DNA of 64,000 bases from Streptomyces sp. DH24 (GTDB lineage: Bacteria > Actinomycetota > Actinomycetes > Streptomycetales > Streptomycetaceae): NCBI RefSeq assembly GCF_029813775.1, contig NZ_JARVKW010000008.1, positions 147,829 through 211,828 on the forward strand, written 5' to 3'. The notes beneath the pieces are model-generated. The model saw only the letters and a list, made by a program, of their open reading frames with translations. It made no database searches and was not told where the DNA came from. Made by a program: the position numbers and the translations under genes. Shown in pieces: positions 27,722-36,616 of the stretch (positions are counted from its first letter, which is position 1; every line of letters starts with the position of its first letter).

Positions 27722-30700
27722 TTACGGCGTGACCTTCTCGATGGCGACGCTGCCCGCGCCCGCGACCGTGCCGCGCGCGTTGACCAGCTGGACCCGCCCG
27801 AAGAACTCACGTCCCTCGGGAGCGGCCGCCGCGGCGGTGACGCTCGCGGTGACCGTGGCCGAGTCGCCCGTGCCGAGCTTCACCGGCGTGGCGCCGTCGA
27901 CGGAGACGGTGCCGAGGGACGCGGCGAAGAACACGTCCCGGTAGTCGTACTCCGTCGTGCCGGCGGGCACGGCGTAGCCGAAAACCTCGATCGTGTACGT
28001 GCCGGCGGCCGGCTTCTTGACGGAGACGGCCTCCTCGGAGTCGCCGTCGGCGGAGCTGCCGACCTCCTTGCCGTCCTTGTCGTACACGGCGAGGTCGAGG
28101 TCGGCGGCGGTGTCCGAGACACCACCGATGACGACGTCCAGGGAGTCGGCGCCCGCGGGCACCTCGACCGTGGTGGTGTGCGTCTCGCCCGCCTTGATGG
28201 CCGGGCGGGCCGAGTTGGCGGAGCCGAGCGGGCCGCCGATGAGCCTGCCGTCGAGGGCGGCGAACGCGTTCGTCACCTTCCAGGACGCGTCGACCGGGGT
28301 GCCGACCTTCGCCTCGGGGACGGTGACCGTCTCCGGGTCGAAGGAGGCGCCGAGGACGGCGACGTCGAGCCGGTAGGGGTTGTCCAGCAGCGGCGACGTG
28401 CGGCGCGACTCGACCTCGATCTCCCAGACGCCCGGCTGCGGGTCGGCGTACGACCGCAGGTCCGGCCGGCAGGTGTTGGCCGGGTTGGTGTAGTTCGGGT
28501 AGCAGTTGATCGTCGACGTCGGGTCGGACGGGACGCCGTACGGGTGGATGGAGATGAACCGGGTCTGGCTCTTGTCCGCCAGGCCGCCGAGCGCGACCTC
28601 AAGGGTCCTGGCGCCCTCGGGCACGGTCATGAAGTACGACTTGGTGCTGTTGCGCTGCACCGAGCCGGACGCGGAGAAGGTGTGGTCGACCGGCGACGCG
28701 GCGACGACCGTCGTCATGACCTGCCGGTCGATGCCCTCGGTGCGCGGGTCGTCCACCTCGAGGATGGCGCTCTTGAGACCGCCGGAGCGCGGCGCGGCCT
28801 GCACCTTGACGGTGACCGGCTTGTTCAGCGGCAGCGCGACCTCGTCGGAGCCGACGACCCGGAAGGTGTCACCGGCGTTGTTCTCGAAGTGCAGCTCGTG
28901 CCGGATCGCCCGGTCGGCGCCGGACGTACGGGTCAGCGTGATCTCGTACGTCTTCTTCTGGCCGGCCTTGAGGCCGCCCTCGCGGTCGTACAGGCCCGTG
29001 CCGTAGCCCGGGGTCTTGAGGAACTGGTCGATCGCGGTGTCGACCGGCGCCTTCACCGTGTACTGGTGCGCGTCGGCGCCGTCGCGGATCGCGTCCCAGG
29101 CGTCGCCGATGTTGATGAGGCCGGCGCCTTCCTCGTACGCCTGCACACCCTTGATGTGGTCGGCGGTCGAGGTGAGCGCGGTGCGCAGCTTGGCGGGCGT
29201 CAGGGCGATGCCCTTCTGCTTGGCGGCGCTCAGCAGCAGCGCCGAGGCGCCAGCGGCCTGCGGGGAGGCCATCGAGGTGCCCTGGAGCATCGAGTAGCCG
29301 GGCGGCAGGGAGTAGCCGGCCTCGGCGACCGGGCCGCCGGGCGACCAGGTCTGCGTGGTGTTGATGGCCGCGCCGGGCGCGGCCAGGGTCGGCGTGAAGC
29401 CGCCGTCCTCACGCGGGCCGCGCGAGGAGAACGGCATCATCGCGTACTTCTTCTCCACGACGGAGCCGTAGTTGGCGGCCCAGGTCTCCCTGGAGATGGA
29501 CGCGCCGACCGAGATGACCTTGTCGGACAGCGACGGGTCGCCGATGGTGTTGGCGCCGGGGCCGGAGTTGCCGGCCGAGATGACCAGCTGCACGCCGTAC
29601 TCGTCGATGAGGCGCGTGTAGAGCTCGGCGCGGGCGTTGTTGCCGTCGTTCAGCGCGGGCAGGCCGCCGATCGACATGTTGACGATGTCGACGCCGCGCT
29701 TGGTGACGAGGTCGATCATGCCCTCGGTGAGCGCGACGTTGGTGCAGCCGCCGCTCCAGGTGCAGGCGCGCGAGGAGACCAGCTTGGCGCCGGGGGCGGC
29801 ACCGTCCATCCGGCCGCCGAACAGGCCGTTGGCGGCGGTGATGCCGGCGACGTGCGTGCCGTGGGAGCCCTCGATGACGCCGATGCTGACGTAGTCGGCC
29901 TTGGCGCCGGCGGCGTTGTAGACGACGTCCTTGCGGATCTCCACGACGAACGGGATGCGCTCGGCGATCTCGGTCGCCGGGTTGTCCGTCCCGAAGTAGC
30001 CGATCTGGTAGCCGTCCTTGTACGGCTTCATCGCGGTGTCGTCGGTGAAGTCGAGGTTGTCGTTCAGGTCGACGCGGACGGTGCCGGCGGCGGCGTCGTA
30101 CAGCACGCCCCAGACGTCCGTGGTGTCGCCGTCGCGGTTGAGGTCGCCGGCCATGTCGCCACCGGTGGTGGCGGACTCGGAGAAGTAGTTGAACTTGTGG
30201 GCGCCCTGGGGGGCCTTGAACGTCTCGGTGCCCAGGCTCGCCGTGGTGATCGAGAACGTCGGGCCGCTGACCGAGGTGGTCATCCGCCGCCAGGTGCCGT
30301 CGCCGTCGCGGACCGGGTCGGTCGCGGTGACCCAGTCGACGATCTTGCGCTCGCCGGTGGTGGTCTTCTGCAGCGCGGGATGGCCGAGGTCGACACCGGA
30401 GTCGAGGATGCCGATGGTGATGCCGCGGCCGTCCGCCTTCGGGTGGTCCTCGACGAAGTCGACGGCGCCGGTCTCGAAGGACGGGTTGTACGGGTTCTCG
30501 GCCGGGGTGTTCTTGCCCGGGGCCGGGTAGCTGCCCGTGCTGCCGGTGGTGGCGCCCTTGGCGCGGTCCCCGGCAGGCGTCGGGTCGGGCAGCGGGATCT
30601 CCTCGCGCAGGTCGATGCCGTGCACGGAGGAGAGCTTGGCGGCGGCGGCGATGGCCGCGTCCGCCTTCGCGGTGGGGACGGTGGCGCGGACGTAGCCGAG

Positions 30701-31030
30701 CTTGTCGTGGCTGCTGCCCACGACGCCGCCCTCGACCGCGTCCAGCTGCGCGGCGACCTGTTCGGTCCGGCCCGGCGCGGTGGCGATCATCATCGTGACG
30801 GTCTTCTCGCCGTCGGCCTTGGCCTCGGCGAGCAGGTCCGCGTCGGCGGAACCGAGCTTGTCGGGCGCGGACTTGACCGAGCCGTCCGCGGTGGGGGACG
30901 GCTCGTCGGCCGAGAAGGCCATGGGTATCGGACCGGCCGCGGACAGCGCGGCCACCAGACCCGCGGCCACGGCGATCCGCGCCACGCGTCTCGCGCCCGA
31001 TGTCGGAGCGCGCTCGGGGGTGAAGGTCAT
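27722..31030 (-). CDS. large secreted subtilisin-like (S8) serine protease
   Basis: About 1,102 residues. ATG 31030 is preferred over the ATG six bases upstream because AAGGG then has normal spacing. The signal peptide is at about 1-40 (GARRVARIAVAAGLVAALSAAGPIPMAFSA) and an I9-like propeptide at about 75-145. The S8 triad is Asp210 (ILDSGVDLGH), His393 (GSHGTHVAG) and Ser586 (GTSMASP). A roughly 180-residue insert between Asp and His contains DLNRDGDTTD, a calcium-loop-like motif, plus a PA-like region. Several C-terminal beta domains follow, the last resembling bacterial pre-peptidase C-terminal domains (about 920-1,030). It probably degrades extracellular protein. It is monocistronic. Confidence 0.92.
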   Translation of the reverse strand: MTFTPERAPTSGARRVARIAVAAGLVAALSAAGPIPMAFSADEPSPTADGSVKSAPDKLGSADADLLAEAKADGEKTVTMMIATAPGRTEQVAAQLDAVEGGVVGSSHDKLGYVRATVPTAKADAAIAAAAKLSSVHGIDLREEIPLPDPTPAGDRAKGATTGSTGSYPAPGKNTPAENPYNPSFETGAVDFVEDHPKADGRGITIGILDSGVDLGHPALQKTTTGERKIVDWVTATDPVRDGDGTWRRMTTSVSGPTFSITTASLGTETFKAPQGAHKFNYFSESATTGGDMAGDLNRDGDTTDVWGVLYDAAAGTVRVDLNDNLDFTDDTAMKPYKDGYQIGYFGTDNPATEIAERIPFVVEIRKDVVYNAAGAKADYVSIGVIEGSHGTHVAGITAANGLFGGRMDGAAPGAKLVSSRACTWSGGCTNVALTEGMIDLVTKRGVDIVNMSIGGLPALNDGNNARAELYTRLIDEYGVQLVISAGNSGPGANTIGDPSLSDKVISVGASISRETWAANYGSVVEKKYAMMPFSSRGPREDGGFTPTLAAPGAAINTTQTWSPGGPVAEAGYSLPPGYSMLQGTSMASPQAAGASALLLSAAKQKGIALTPAKLRTALTSTADHIKGVQAYEEGAGLINIGDAWDAIRDGADAHQYTVKAPVDTAIDQFLKTPGYGTGLYDREGGLKAGQKKTYEITLTRTSGADRAIRHELHFENNAGDTFRVVGSDEVALPLNKPVTVKVQAAPRSGGLKSAILEVDDPRTEGIDRQVMTTVVAASPVDHTFSASGSVQRNSTKSYFMTVPEGARTLEVALGGLADKSQTRFISIHPYGVPSDPTSTINCYPNYTNPANTCRPDLRSYADPQPGVWEIEVESRRTSPLLDNPYRLDVAVLGASFDPETVTVPEAKVGTPVDASWKVTNAFAALDGRLIGGPLGSANSARPAIKAGETHTTTVEVPAGADSLDVVIGGVSDTAADLDLAVYDKDGKEVGSSADGDSEEAVSVKKPAAGTYTIEVFGYAVPAGTTEYDYRDVFFAASLGTVSVDGATPVKLGTGDSATVTASVTAAAAAPEGREFFGRVQLVNARGTVAGAGSVAIEKVTP

Positions 31031-31288
31031 CGGCATCCCTTGCAGGTGAAGGAACCAGCGGTTGGCGGCCCGGGCCGATCGGCTCGGGCCGCGGCAGTCC
31101 GGAATGCGACCCCGGACGACCGCTCAGCTTTATGCAAGGGAAGGAGGTTTGGGAAGAGTTGGCCGAATCGAAATGGACGCATGGGGAAAACCCCCGGCGG
31201 ACTTAGGGTAGATGAGTCGCGTAAGGGGGCAAGTCGCCCACAATTCCCGCGGTCACGTCACCCGCGGGCGTCGTGATGCGGGGCCCTG

Positions 31289-31831
31289 TCAGGCGTCCTT
31301 GGTGCGCGCGTAGTGGCGGGAGGCCTTCGCGCGGTTGCCGCAGGCGGCCATGGAGCACCAGCGGCGGGTGCCGTTGCGCGAGGTGTCGAAGAAGTGCAGG
31401 ACGCAGGCCTCGTGGGCGCAGGCCCTGATCCGGTCGGGCGCGGTGGCCAGCAGCTCCAGGTAGTTCCGCGCGGCGAGCCAGGCCGGCCCCCAGGACGCGT
31501 CCGCGAACTCGGGCAGCTCTCCAGGGCCTTCGGCGGTGAGGGTGGCCCGGATGCGGCCGTGCGTGAGGACGGCGTCGACGCGTCCGGCGCCCGCCTCCAG
31601 CGACTCGTCCACGGCCGTCGTGAGGGCGTCCCGTGCCTCAAGAGTGCGCCGCAGGGTGGCGGCGTCGCCGGCGAACCGGTCGTCGAGCCCGTTGGCCGCG
31701 AGCCACACCGCCAGCCCGTCGGTGTCGGCGAGCAGGTCCCGCGCGGCGCCGTCCTGCGCCCACCGCGTGTTGAGCAGGTCGAGCGAGAGCGGCTCGCCGG
31801 TGAGCGGCCGGGGGTCGCGGAGGGCGGGCAT
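31289..31831 (-). CDS. CGNR zinc-finger / ABATE-domain regulator
   Basis: A 180-residue protein. The N-terminal ABATE (putative stress-response) domain is at about 10-125 (LSLDLLNTRW near the start). The C-terminal CGNR zinc finger is at about 135-178 (RIRACAHEACVLHFFD, then WCSMAACGNRAKASRHYAR, with four Cys for zinc). CGNR proteins are thought to be DNA-binding regulators. The ATG follows AAGGGAG. It is divergent from a glyoxalase-fold gene, and the shared spacer holds inverted repeats it may bind. Confidence 0.88.
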   Translation of the reverse strand: MPALRDPRPLTGEPLSLDLLNTRWAQDGAARDLLADTDGLAVWLAANGLDDRFAGDAATLRRTLEARDALTTAVDESLEAGAGRVDAVLTHGRIRATLTAEGPGELPEFADASWGPAWLAARNYLELLATAPDRIRACAHEACVLHFFDTSRNGTRRWCSMAACGNRAKASRHYARTKDA

Positions 31832-31845
31832 GGGGGGCTCCCTTC

Positions 31846-31933
31846 GTACTAACCGCTCAAGAGTACGTGACCGGTTGACGCGGGCCGCGCCGGCCCGTAG
31901 TTTCTAACTGTCAATCTTGCTTACACAGGTTAG
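31846..31933 (+). promoter_or_regulatory. divergent promoter/operator between CGNR and VOC genes
   Basis: A strong sigma-HrdB-like promoter faces the VOC gene: TTGACG (31875-31880), 17-bp spacer, TAGTTT (31898-31903). Upstream, GTACT...AGTAC (31846-31866) and AACCG...CGGTT (31851-31876) are interleaved inverted repeats. At the expected transcription start, CTAAC-TGT (31904-31911) and ACAGGTTAG (31925-31933) form another inverted repeat. Confidence 0.6.
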
Positions 31934-31954
31934 ATCGATCGAAGGGCAAACGCC

Positions 31955-32398
31955 ATGACCCTGCGCACCGGCCACCTCGGCCTCAACGTCACCGACCTCG
32001 ACCGCTCGCTCGCCTTCTACCGCGACGTCCTCGGCTTCACCCCGCTCGCCGAGGGCAAGGAGGACGGCAGGCGGTACGCCTTCCTCGGCGACGGCGACAG
32101 CCTCGTCCTCACGCTGTGGCAGCAGGCCGGCCAGGCCTACGACGCGGGCCGCGCCGGACTGCACCACCTCGCCTTCGAGGCCGGCTCGGCCGAGCGGGTC
32201 CGGGAGTACGAGACGGCCCTGCGCGCGTACGGCGTGGACTTCGCGTACGACGGCGTCGTCGCCCACGGCGAGGGCGCGGCCTCCGGCGGCATCTTCTTCC
32301 ACGACCCCGACGGCACCCGGCTGGAGATCTCCGCGCCCACCGGCGCCGAGGACGCCCCCGTCCCGCACGCGTCCGCCCCGACCTGCGGCTTCTTCTAG
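31955..32398 (+). CDS. glyoxalase/VOC-family protein
   Basis: A 147-residue single-domain vicinal-oxygen-chelate protein with two beta-alpha-beta-beta-beta modules. The first has HLGLNVTDLDRSLAFYRDVLGF (metal His near residue 7). The second has GLHHLAFEAGSAERVREYE and GGIFFHDPDGTRLEIS (metal His and Glu). These fit a metal-dependent dioxygenase, glyoxalase I or fosfomycin-resistance-type enzyme. The substrate is unknown. It is followed by a flavin split-barrel protein 12 bp later and is probably controlled by the divergent CGNR regulator. Confidence 0.88.
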   Translation: MTLRTGHLGLNVTDLDRSLAFYRDVLGFTPLAEGKEDGRRYAFLGDGDSLVLTLWQQAGQAYDAGRAGLHHLAFEAGSAERVREYETALRAYGVDFAYDGVVAHGEGAASGGIFFHDPDGTRLEISAPTGAEDAPVPHASAPTCGFF

Positions 32399-32410
32399 GC
32401 GGCGCGGCAG

Positions 32411-33298
32411 ATGACCGTCTACCACGCCGGTTCGCGCGCCGTGCAGGACCGGGCCGGGGTGCGGGAGCTCGCCGATCACGTCGGCCGGTCCGTCGGCGCG
32501 GCCCTCAAGCCGGTCGCCGCGGCCTTCCTGGAACTCCAGCCGCTGCTGGTGCTCGGCGCCGCCGACCCGGGGACCGGACAGGTGTGGGCCGCCCCTCTCG
32601 CGGGCACCCCGGGCTTCGTCCGCGCGAGGGGACCGCGCCGGATCGCCGTCGCGGGCGGGTCATCCCCGACCGACCCGCTCGCGACGGCCCTCGCCACGCC
32701 GGACATCCCCGTCGGCACCATCGCCCTCGACCCCCGCACCCGGCGCCGCATGCGCCTCAACGGCCGGCTGCGGCCCATGGAACACGGCTTCGCGATCGAC
32801 GCCGAGCGGGTCTTCGCCAACTGTCCCAAGTACCTCCAGAAACGGGAGACGTACGAGTTCGTCGACGGCCGCGTCCCGGGCGGAGCCCGGCGCTCCACCG
32901 CGCTGACCCCCGCCCAGCGGGCCTTCGTGCGGTCGGCCGACACCCTCTTCGTCGCCACCGTGCACGCCACCGGCGCCGACGCCAGTCACCGGGGCGGCAA
33001 CCCCGGCTTCCTGCGGGCCGACTCGCCGCGCGAGCTGAGCTGGCGCGACTACCCGGGCAACGCCATGTTCCTCACCCTCGGCAACCTCGCCGCCGACCCA
33101 CGGGCCGGGCTGCTCCTGCTCGACTGGCAGACCGGCACGACCCTCCAGCTCACCGGCGAGGCCCGCACGGAGTTCACCGCCGACGGCGAACGCCGCGTCC
33201 GCTTCACGCTCACCGAGGCCGTCGAGACCCCGTCGGCGGTCCCGCTGCGCTGGTCCCCGCCCCAGTACTCGCCCGCCAACCCCGACCCGGCGGGCTGA
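32411..33298 (+). CDS. pyridoxamine 5'-phosphate oxidase-family flavin protein
   Basis: A 295-residue protein with a split-barrel FMN/F420-binding domain at about 165-275 (RSADTLFVATVHATGADASHRGGNPGFL, YPGNAMFLTLGNLAADPRAGLLLLDW). A related N-terminal half spans about 20-150 (PLLVLGAADPGTGQVWAAPLAG). The double-barrel form with RGGNPGF is typical of the larger PNPOx-like proteins linked to oxidative or antibiotic stress. It is in an operon with the VOC gene. The enzymatic activity is unassigned. Confidence 0.82.
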   Translation: MTVYHAGSRAVQDRAGVRELADHVGRSVGAALKPVAAAFLELQPLLVLGAADPGTGQVWAAPLAGTPGFVRARGPRRIAVAGGSSPTDPLATALATPDIPVGTIALDPRTRRRMRLNGRLRPMEHGFAIDAERVFANCPKYLQKRETYEFVDGRVPGGARRSTALTPAQRAFVRSADTLFVATVHATGADASHRGGNPGFLRADSPRELSWRDYPGNAMFLTLGNLAADPRAGLLLLDWQTGTTLQLTGEARTEFTADGERRVRFTLTEAVETPSAVPLRWSPPQYSPANPDPAG

Positions 33299-33299
33299 C

Positions 33300-33331
33300 G
33301 TCCGCGCGGGAGCCGCGGCATCCGCGCGGAC
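33300..33331 (+). terminator. hairpin after the PNPOx-like gene
   Basis: A perfect 10-bp stem (GTCCGCGCGG, arms 33300-33309 and 33322-33331) begins two bases past the stop codon. Confidence 0.6.
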
Positions 33332-33566
33332 CGGTCTCGTACCCCGCGAGATGAACACCGAGTGACCGCTTCCCGGCCGTCCGAGGAGCGGGCGCGGACG
33401 GGCCGGGTGGGCCAAGATCCACGTACGGCGATCGGCGTTGCGCGTTGCCACCGCGTTCACGCGCAGGCCATCCCCGGTGCCAACGATCCAGTGAGAGCGG
33501 GGCGTTCGCCCAGGCGAGCGCCCCGCCACCACTGCCGACGCGTTCGCACTCGGGGAGACAAGCGCC

Positions 33567-35327
33567 ATGTCGCGCACACGCTCTGTCGCCGGCTCCGTCC
33601 TCGGGGTCCACCGCCGTTCCTTCCTCGCCGCCACCGGAGCCGTCGCCGTGTCCGCGGGTGTCGGCTACGCCGCGCGGCCCACCGAAAGCCGCGCCGCGAC
33701 CCCTCCGGCCTCCGCCTCGGGCGCCGCCCTCGCCTCCTCCCGCAAGGCACCGGCCGCGCCGCTCGCCCCCTACACCCGGGGCACCACCCTGGCCGAGGTC
33801 GCCGCCCCGCGCGGCAGCTCCGGCTACCGGCGCCTGGGCGACGGGCCCGGCTGGCAGCGCGTCGTACGCACCGAGCTGGCCGACGCCCGGCCCGGCCGCG
33901 CCGCCCGCCGCACCCCGCTCGCCGCCTTCGTGCAGCTCACCGACCTGCACATCATCGACACCCAGCACCCGCTGCGGCTCGAATACCTGCGCTCGGCCGA
34001 CGTGCACGCCTGGCGGCCGCAGGAGGCGCTGACCGTGCACGGCGCGATCTCCCTGGTCGAGCGGATCAACGCGCTGCGGGGCGCCCCCGTCACCGGCGCC
34101 CCGCTGCACTTCGCGATGACCACCGGCGACAACACCGACAACAACGCCCGCTCCGAGCTGGAGTGGTTCCTCACCGTCATGAGCGGCGGCCGCATCACGC
34201 CCAACACCGGCGACCCGCGCCACTACGAGGGCGTCCAGAACAGCGGCCTCAAGCAGTACTGGCAGCCCGACACCGCCGCCCGCGACGCCGACAAGCAGCT
34301 CGGCTTCCCGCACGTCGACGGCTTCCTCGCCGCCGCCGTCCGCGAGGTCCGCAGCCCCGGCCTCAACCTGCCCTGGTACTCGACCGTCGGCAACCACGAC
34401 TCCCTGCCGCTCGGCTGCTACGCCTCGCACGGCGACACCTACCTCACCGACCTCGCCGTCGGCGGCCGGAAGCTGATGAGCGTGCCCGCCGCCGAGGCGG
34501 AGAAGCTCCGGCGCGCCATAAAGAAGGCGAAGGACCCGAGAGGCGTGCAGTTCCACGACTTCCTCAAGGCGCACACCCGCGACATGCGCCCGGTCACCCC
34601 GGACGAGCGGCGCGCCACGTTCACCCCCGCCGACTACCTCAGGGCCCACCTCGACCCGGCGTTCCAGGGCACCGGCCCGGTCGGCCACGGCTACTCCGCG
34701 GCGAACCTGGAGGAGGGCACCCAGTACTACGCCTTCCGCATCGCCGACGACGTCATCGGCATCAGCCTCGACACGACGGACCCCGGCGGCCACTACGAGG
34801 GCTCGGTCGGCGCGGAGCAGCTGCGCTGGCTGGACCGGACGCTGCGGGACAACAAGGACGCCTACGCGGTGGTCTTCAGTCACCACACCAGCGAGTCGAT
34901 GGACAACTCCCGCCCCGACCCGGCCCGCCCGGACGAGGCACGCCGGGACGGCGCCGACGTCCTCGACCTGCTCGGCCGCCACCGCAACGTGCTGGCCTGG
35001 GTGAACGGCCACATCCACCGCAACGAGATCACCGCCCACGCCGGTCCGCAGGGCCACTCCTTCTGGGAGATCTCCACCGCGTCCCACGTCGACTATCCCC
35101 AACTGGCCCGCGTGATCGAGCTGGTGGACAACAAGGACGGCACGCTGTCCCTGTTCACCACGTGCGTGGAGTCGTCGGCCCCGCACCGCACGGACTTCGC
35201 GGACCTCTCCCAGACGGGCCTGGCCTCCCTCTACCGGGAGCTCTCCCTCAACGCCCCGGGATCGCACACCCACCTGGCAGGCGAGCCGGGCGACCGCAAC
35301 ACCGAACTGCTGCTGAAGAAGGGCTGA
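33567..35327 (+). CDS. Tat-exported metallophosphoesterase
   Basis: A 586-residue calcineurin-like phosphoesterase. The twin-arginine signal HRRSFLAATGAVAVS is at about residues 14-28, followed by an Ala/Ser linker. Metal-binding motifs are LTDLHIID (about 125), TTGDNTDNN (about 190), VGNHDSLP (about 275), VVFSHHTSESM (about 435) and NGHIHRNE (about 480). The order and length fit the actinobacterial TIGR03767-type family. It probably acts outside the membrane on phosphodiesters or nucleotides; the substrate is unknown. It has an upstream gap of about 230 bp, so a separate promoter. Confidence 0.9.
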   Translation: MSRTRSVAGSVLGVHRRSFLAATGAVAVSAGVGYAARPTESRAATPPASASGAALASSRKAPAAPLAPYTRGTTLAEVAAPRGSSGYRRLGDGPGWQRVVRTELADARPGRAARRTPLAAFVQLTDLHIIDTQHPLRLEYLRSADVHAWRPQEALTVHGAISLVERINALRGAPVTGAPLHFAMTTGDNTDNNARSELEWFLTVMSGGRITPNTGDPRHYEGVQNSGLKQYWQPDTAARDADKQLGFPHVDGFLAAAVREVRSPGLNLPWYSTVGNHDSLPLGCYASHGDTYLTDLAVGGRKLMSVPAAEAEKLRRAIKKAKDPRGVQFHDFLKAHTRDMRPVTPDERRATFTPADYLRAHLDPAFQGTGPVGHGYSAANLEEGTQYYAFRIADDVIGISLDTTDPGGHYEGSVGAEQLRWLDRTLRDNKDAYAVVFSHHTSESMDNSRPDPARPDEARRDGADVLDLLGRHRNVLAWVNGHIHRNEITAHAGPQGHSFWEISTASHVDYPQLARVIELVDNKDGTLSLFTTCVESSAPHRTDFADLSQTGLASLYRELSLNAPGSHTHLAGEPGDRNTELLLKKG

Positions 35328-35328
35328 A

Positions 35329-35346
35329 GGGCCCGTCGCCGGGCCC
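35329..35346. terminator. compact hairpin between convergent stops
   Basis: GGGCCCG-TCGC-CGGGCCC (7-bp stem, 4-base loop) fills the 18-bp gap between the phosphoesterase and the convergent gene. Confidence 0.55.
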
Positions 35347-36380
35347 TAGCGGGGCAGCACCACGACGTACGCCGCCGGTTCCCGGTCCGCCGCCGCCATC
35401 AGCGCCGTACGGATCACCGCCGCCTGCTGCTCCCGGGCGTCCCGCAGCTTCCTCGGCATCACAGGGACGACCGTGATGCCCAGCCGTTCCAGGTGCTCCC
35501 GCTTGCGGGCGTGCTCCGACTCCACCGGGTCGTCCTGCGGCCGGGGCGCCCGGGTGTCCAGCTCCAGCGCCACCGCGTGCTCCGGCCAGTAGGCGTCGAC
35601 GCCGCCCAGGTGAGGGCCGCCCGGCAGCCGCAGGTCGACGTTCCACATCGGGTCCGGCAGGCCGTGGTCCCGCACCATCGCGTACAACCGGTCCTCCGCG
35701 ATCGCCCGGCCCTCCGCGAGGAGCGAGTCCACCGCGTCCACCACGTGCGGCCGGTTCAGCAGCCGCGCCTGTGTCAACTCCCGGACGACCGCCGCTGGTT
35801 CACAGTGACCGGCGCGGACCGCCTCCGTCAGCAGCCGGCGCACCGCGACCGCGTCCGTCAGCTCCGCCACCGCGTCCGCCAGCGCCCGCGGGACCGGTGC
35901 CACCGGCAGGCCCATGACCTGCTTCGGCGCCGGCAGCGCCGCGGCGCGGACGACGCGGGCGCAGCCGGCCGAGCGCAGCCGCCGCAGCCGCGGCACCAGG
36001 ACGTCGACCGTGTCCAGCACCGTCAGCGGGGGAGCGGCGGAGAAGCCGTGCAGGGCCAGCGCGGCCAGACCGGTGATCATCGCCTCCGGCTGCGCGGGGG
36101 CGGCCGGTCCGTCCGCGCCGCTCTGGGCCGGCACCCGGGCGGTCCGCTCCCGCGCCGCGTACAGCAGCACCGCGTGCAGCCGTTCCTCGTTCGTCGGCGG
36201 GCCCGGGTGGAGCAGGACGACGCCGGGGAGGATCTGCTGCCAGGGCCCGCCCGACCGGCACCGCTCGTTCGTCTCGGCGGCGGGCACGCCGTGCGCGCGC
36301 AGCTGCGCGGCCGTCAGGACGCGGCGGCGGACGTCGGCCGGCTGGGGCAGGTGGCGGGGGAAGAGCGGGGTGTTGTTCAT
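35346..36380 (-). CDS. AbiEi-like winged-helix protein with C-terminal DUF559/nuclease-like fold
   Basis: A 344-residue protein. The N-terminal part (about 15-70) reads VLTAAQLRAHGVPAAETNERCRSGGPWQQILPGVVLL, the form of AbiEi-antitoxin-type winged helices. A middle segment follows (ITGLAALALHGFSAAPPLTVLDTVDVLVPRLRRLRSAG). The C-terminus (about 235-344) reads MWNVDLRLPGGPHLGGVDAYWPEHAVALELD, like the DUF559/very-short-patch-repair PD-(D/E)XK fold, with D and ELD as likely metal ligands. No partner toxin (AbiEii-type nucleotidyltransferase) lies next to it. Such orphan proteins are common in actinobacteria; the function is unknown. Confidence 0.7.
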   Translation of the reverse strand: MNNTPLFPRHLPQPADVRRRVLTAAQLRAHGVPAAETNERCRSGGPWQQILPGVVLLHPGPPTNEERLHAVLLYAARERTARVPAQSGADGPAAPAQPEAMITGLAALALHGFSAAPPLTVLDTVDVLVPRLRRLRSAGCARVVRAAALPAPKQVMGLPVAPVPRALADAVAELTDAVAVRRLLTEAVRAGHCEPAAVVRELTQARLLNRPHVVDAVDSLLAEGRAIAEDRLYAMVRDHGLPDPMWNVDLRLPGGPHLGGVDAYWPEHAVALELDTRAPRPQDDPVESEHARKREHLERLGITVVPVMPRKLRDAREQQAAVIRTALMAAADREPAAYVVVLPR

Positions 36381-36561
36381 GCCCCGGGACTTTCCCGCGT
36401 CCGATCCCTCCTTGTGGCCGCTGTTACAGGGCTGTCGGAAAATCCGGACAAGCCTGAACTAAAGGACGAGTGTTCGGATGTCGAAAGCCCCTGGTCCTCC
36501 GGGTCCGGACCAGGGGTTACGGGGCCGGTCTTCCGCGTTCCGTAACGGTCACGCGCCATGC

Positions 36562-36592
36562 GGCCGGGGCCGGGACCGGGCCGGCCCCGGCC
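36562..36592 (-). terminator. hairpin after second M1 aminopeptidase
   Basis: A perfect 12-bp stem (GGCCGGGGCCGG, arms 36562-36573 and 36581-36592) with a 7-base loop, 24 bp past the stop. Confidence 0.65.
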
Positions 36593-36616
36593 CGCTTCAC
36601 CCCGCCCCGGCACGGC

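Noticed and set aside
35346..36380. AbiE toxin-antitoxin system
   Set aside because: Only an AbiEi-like N-terminus is present; no AbiEii nucleotidyltransferase gene adjoins it, so a complete system cannot be claimed.
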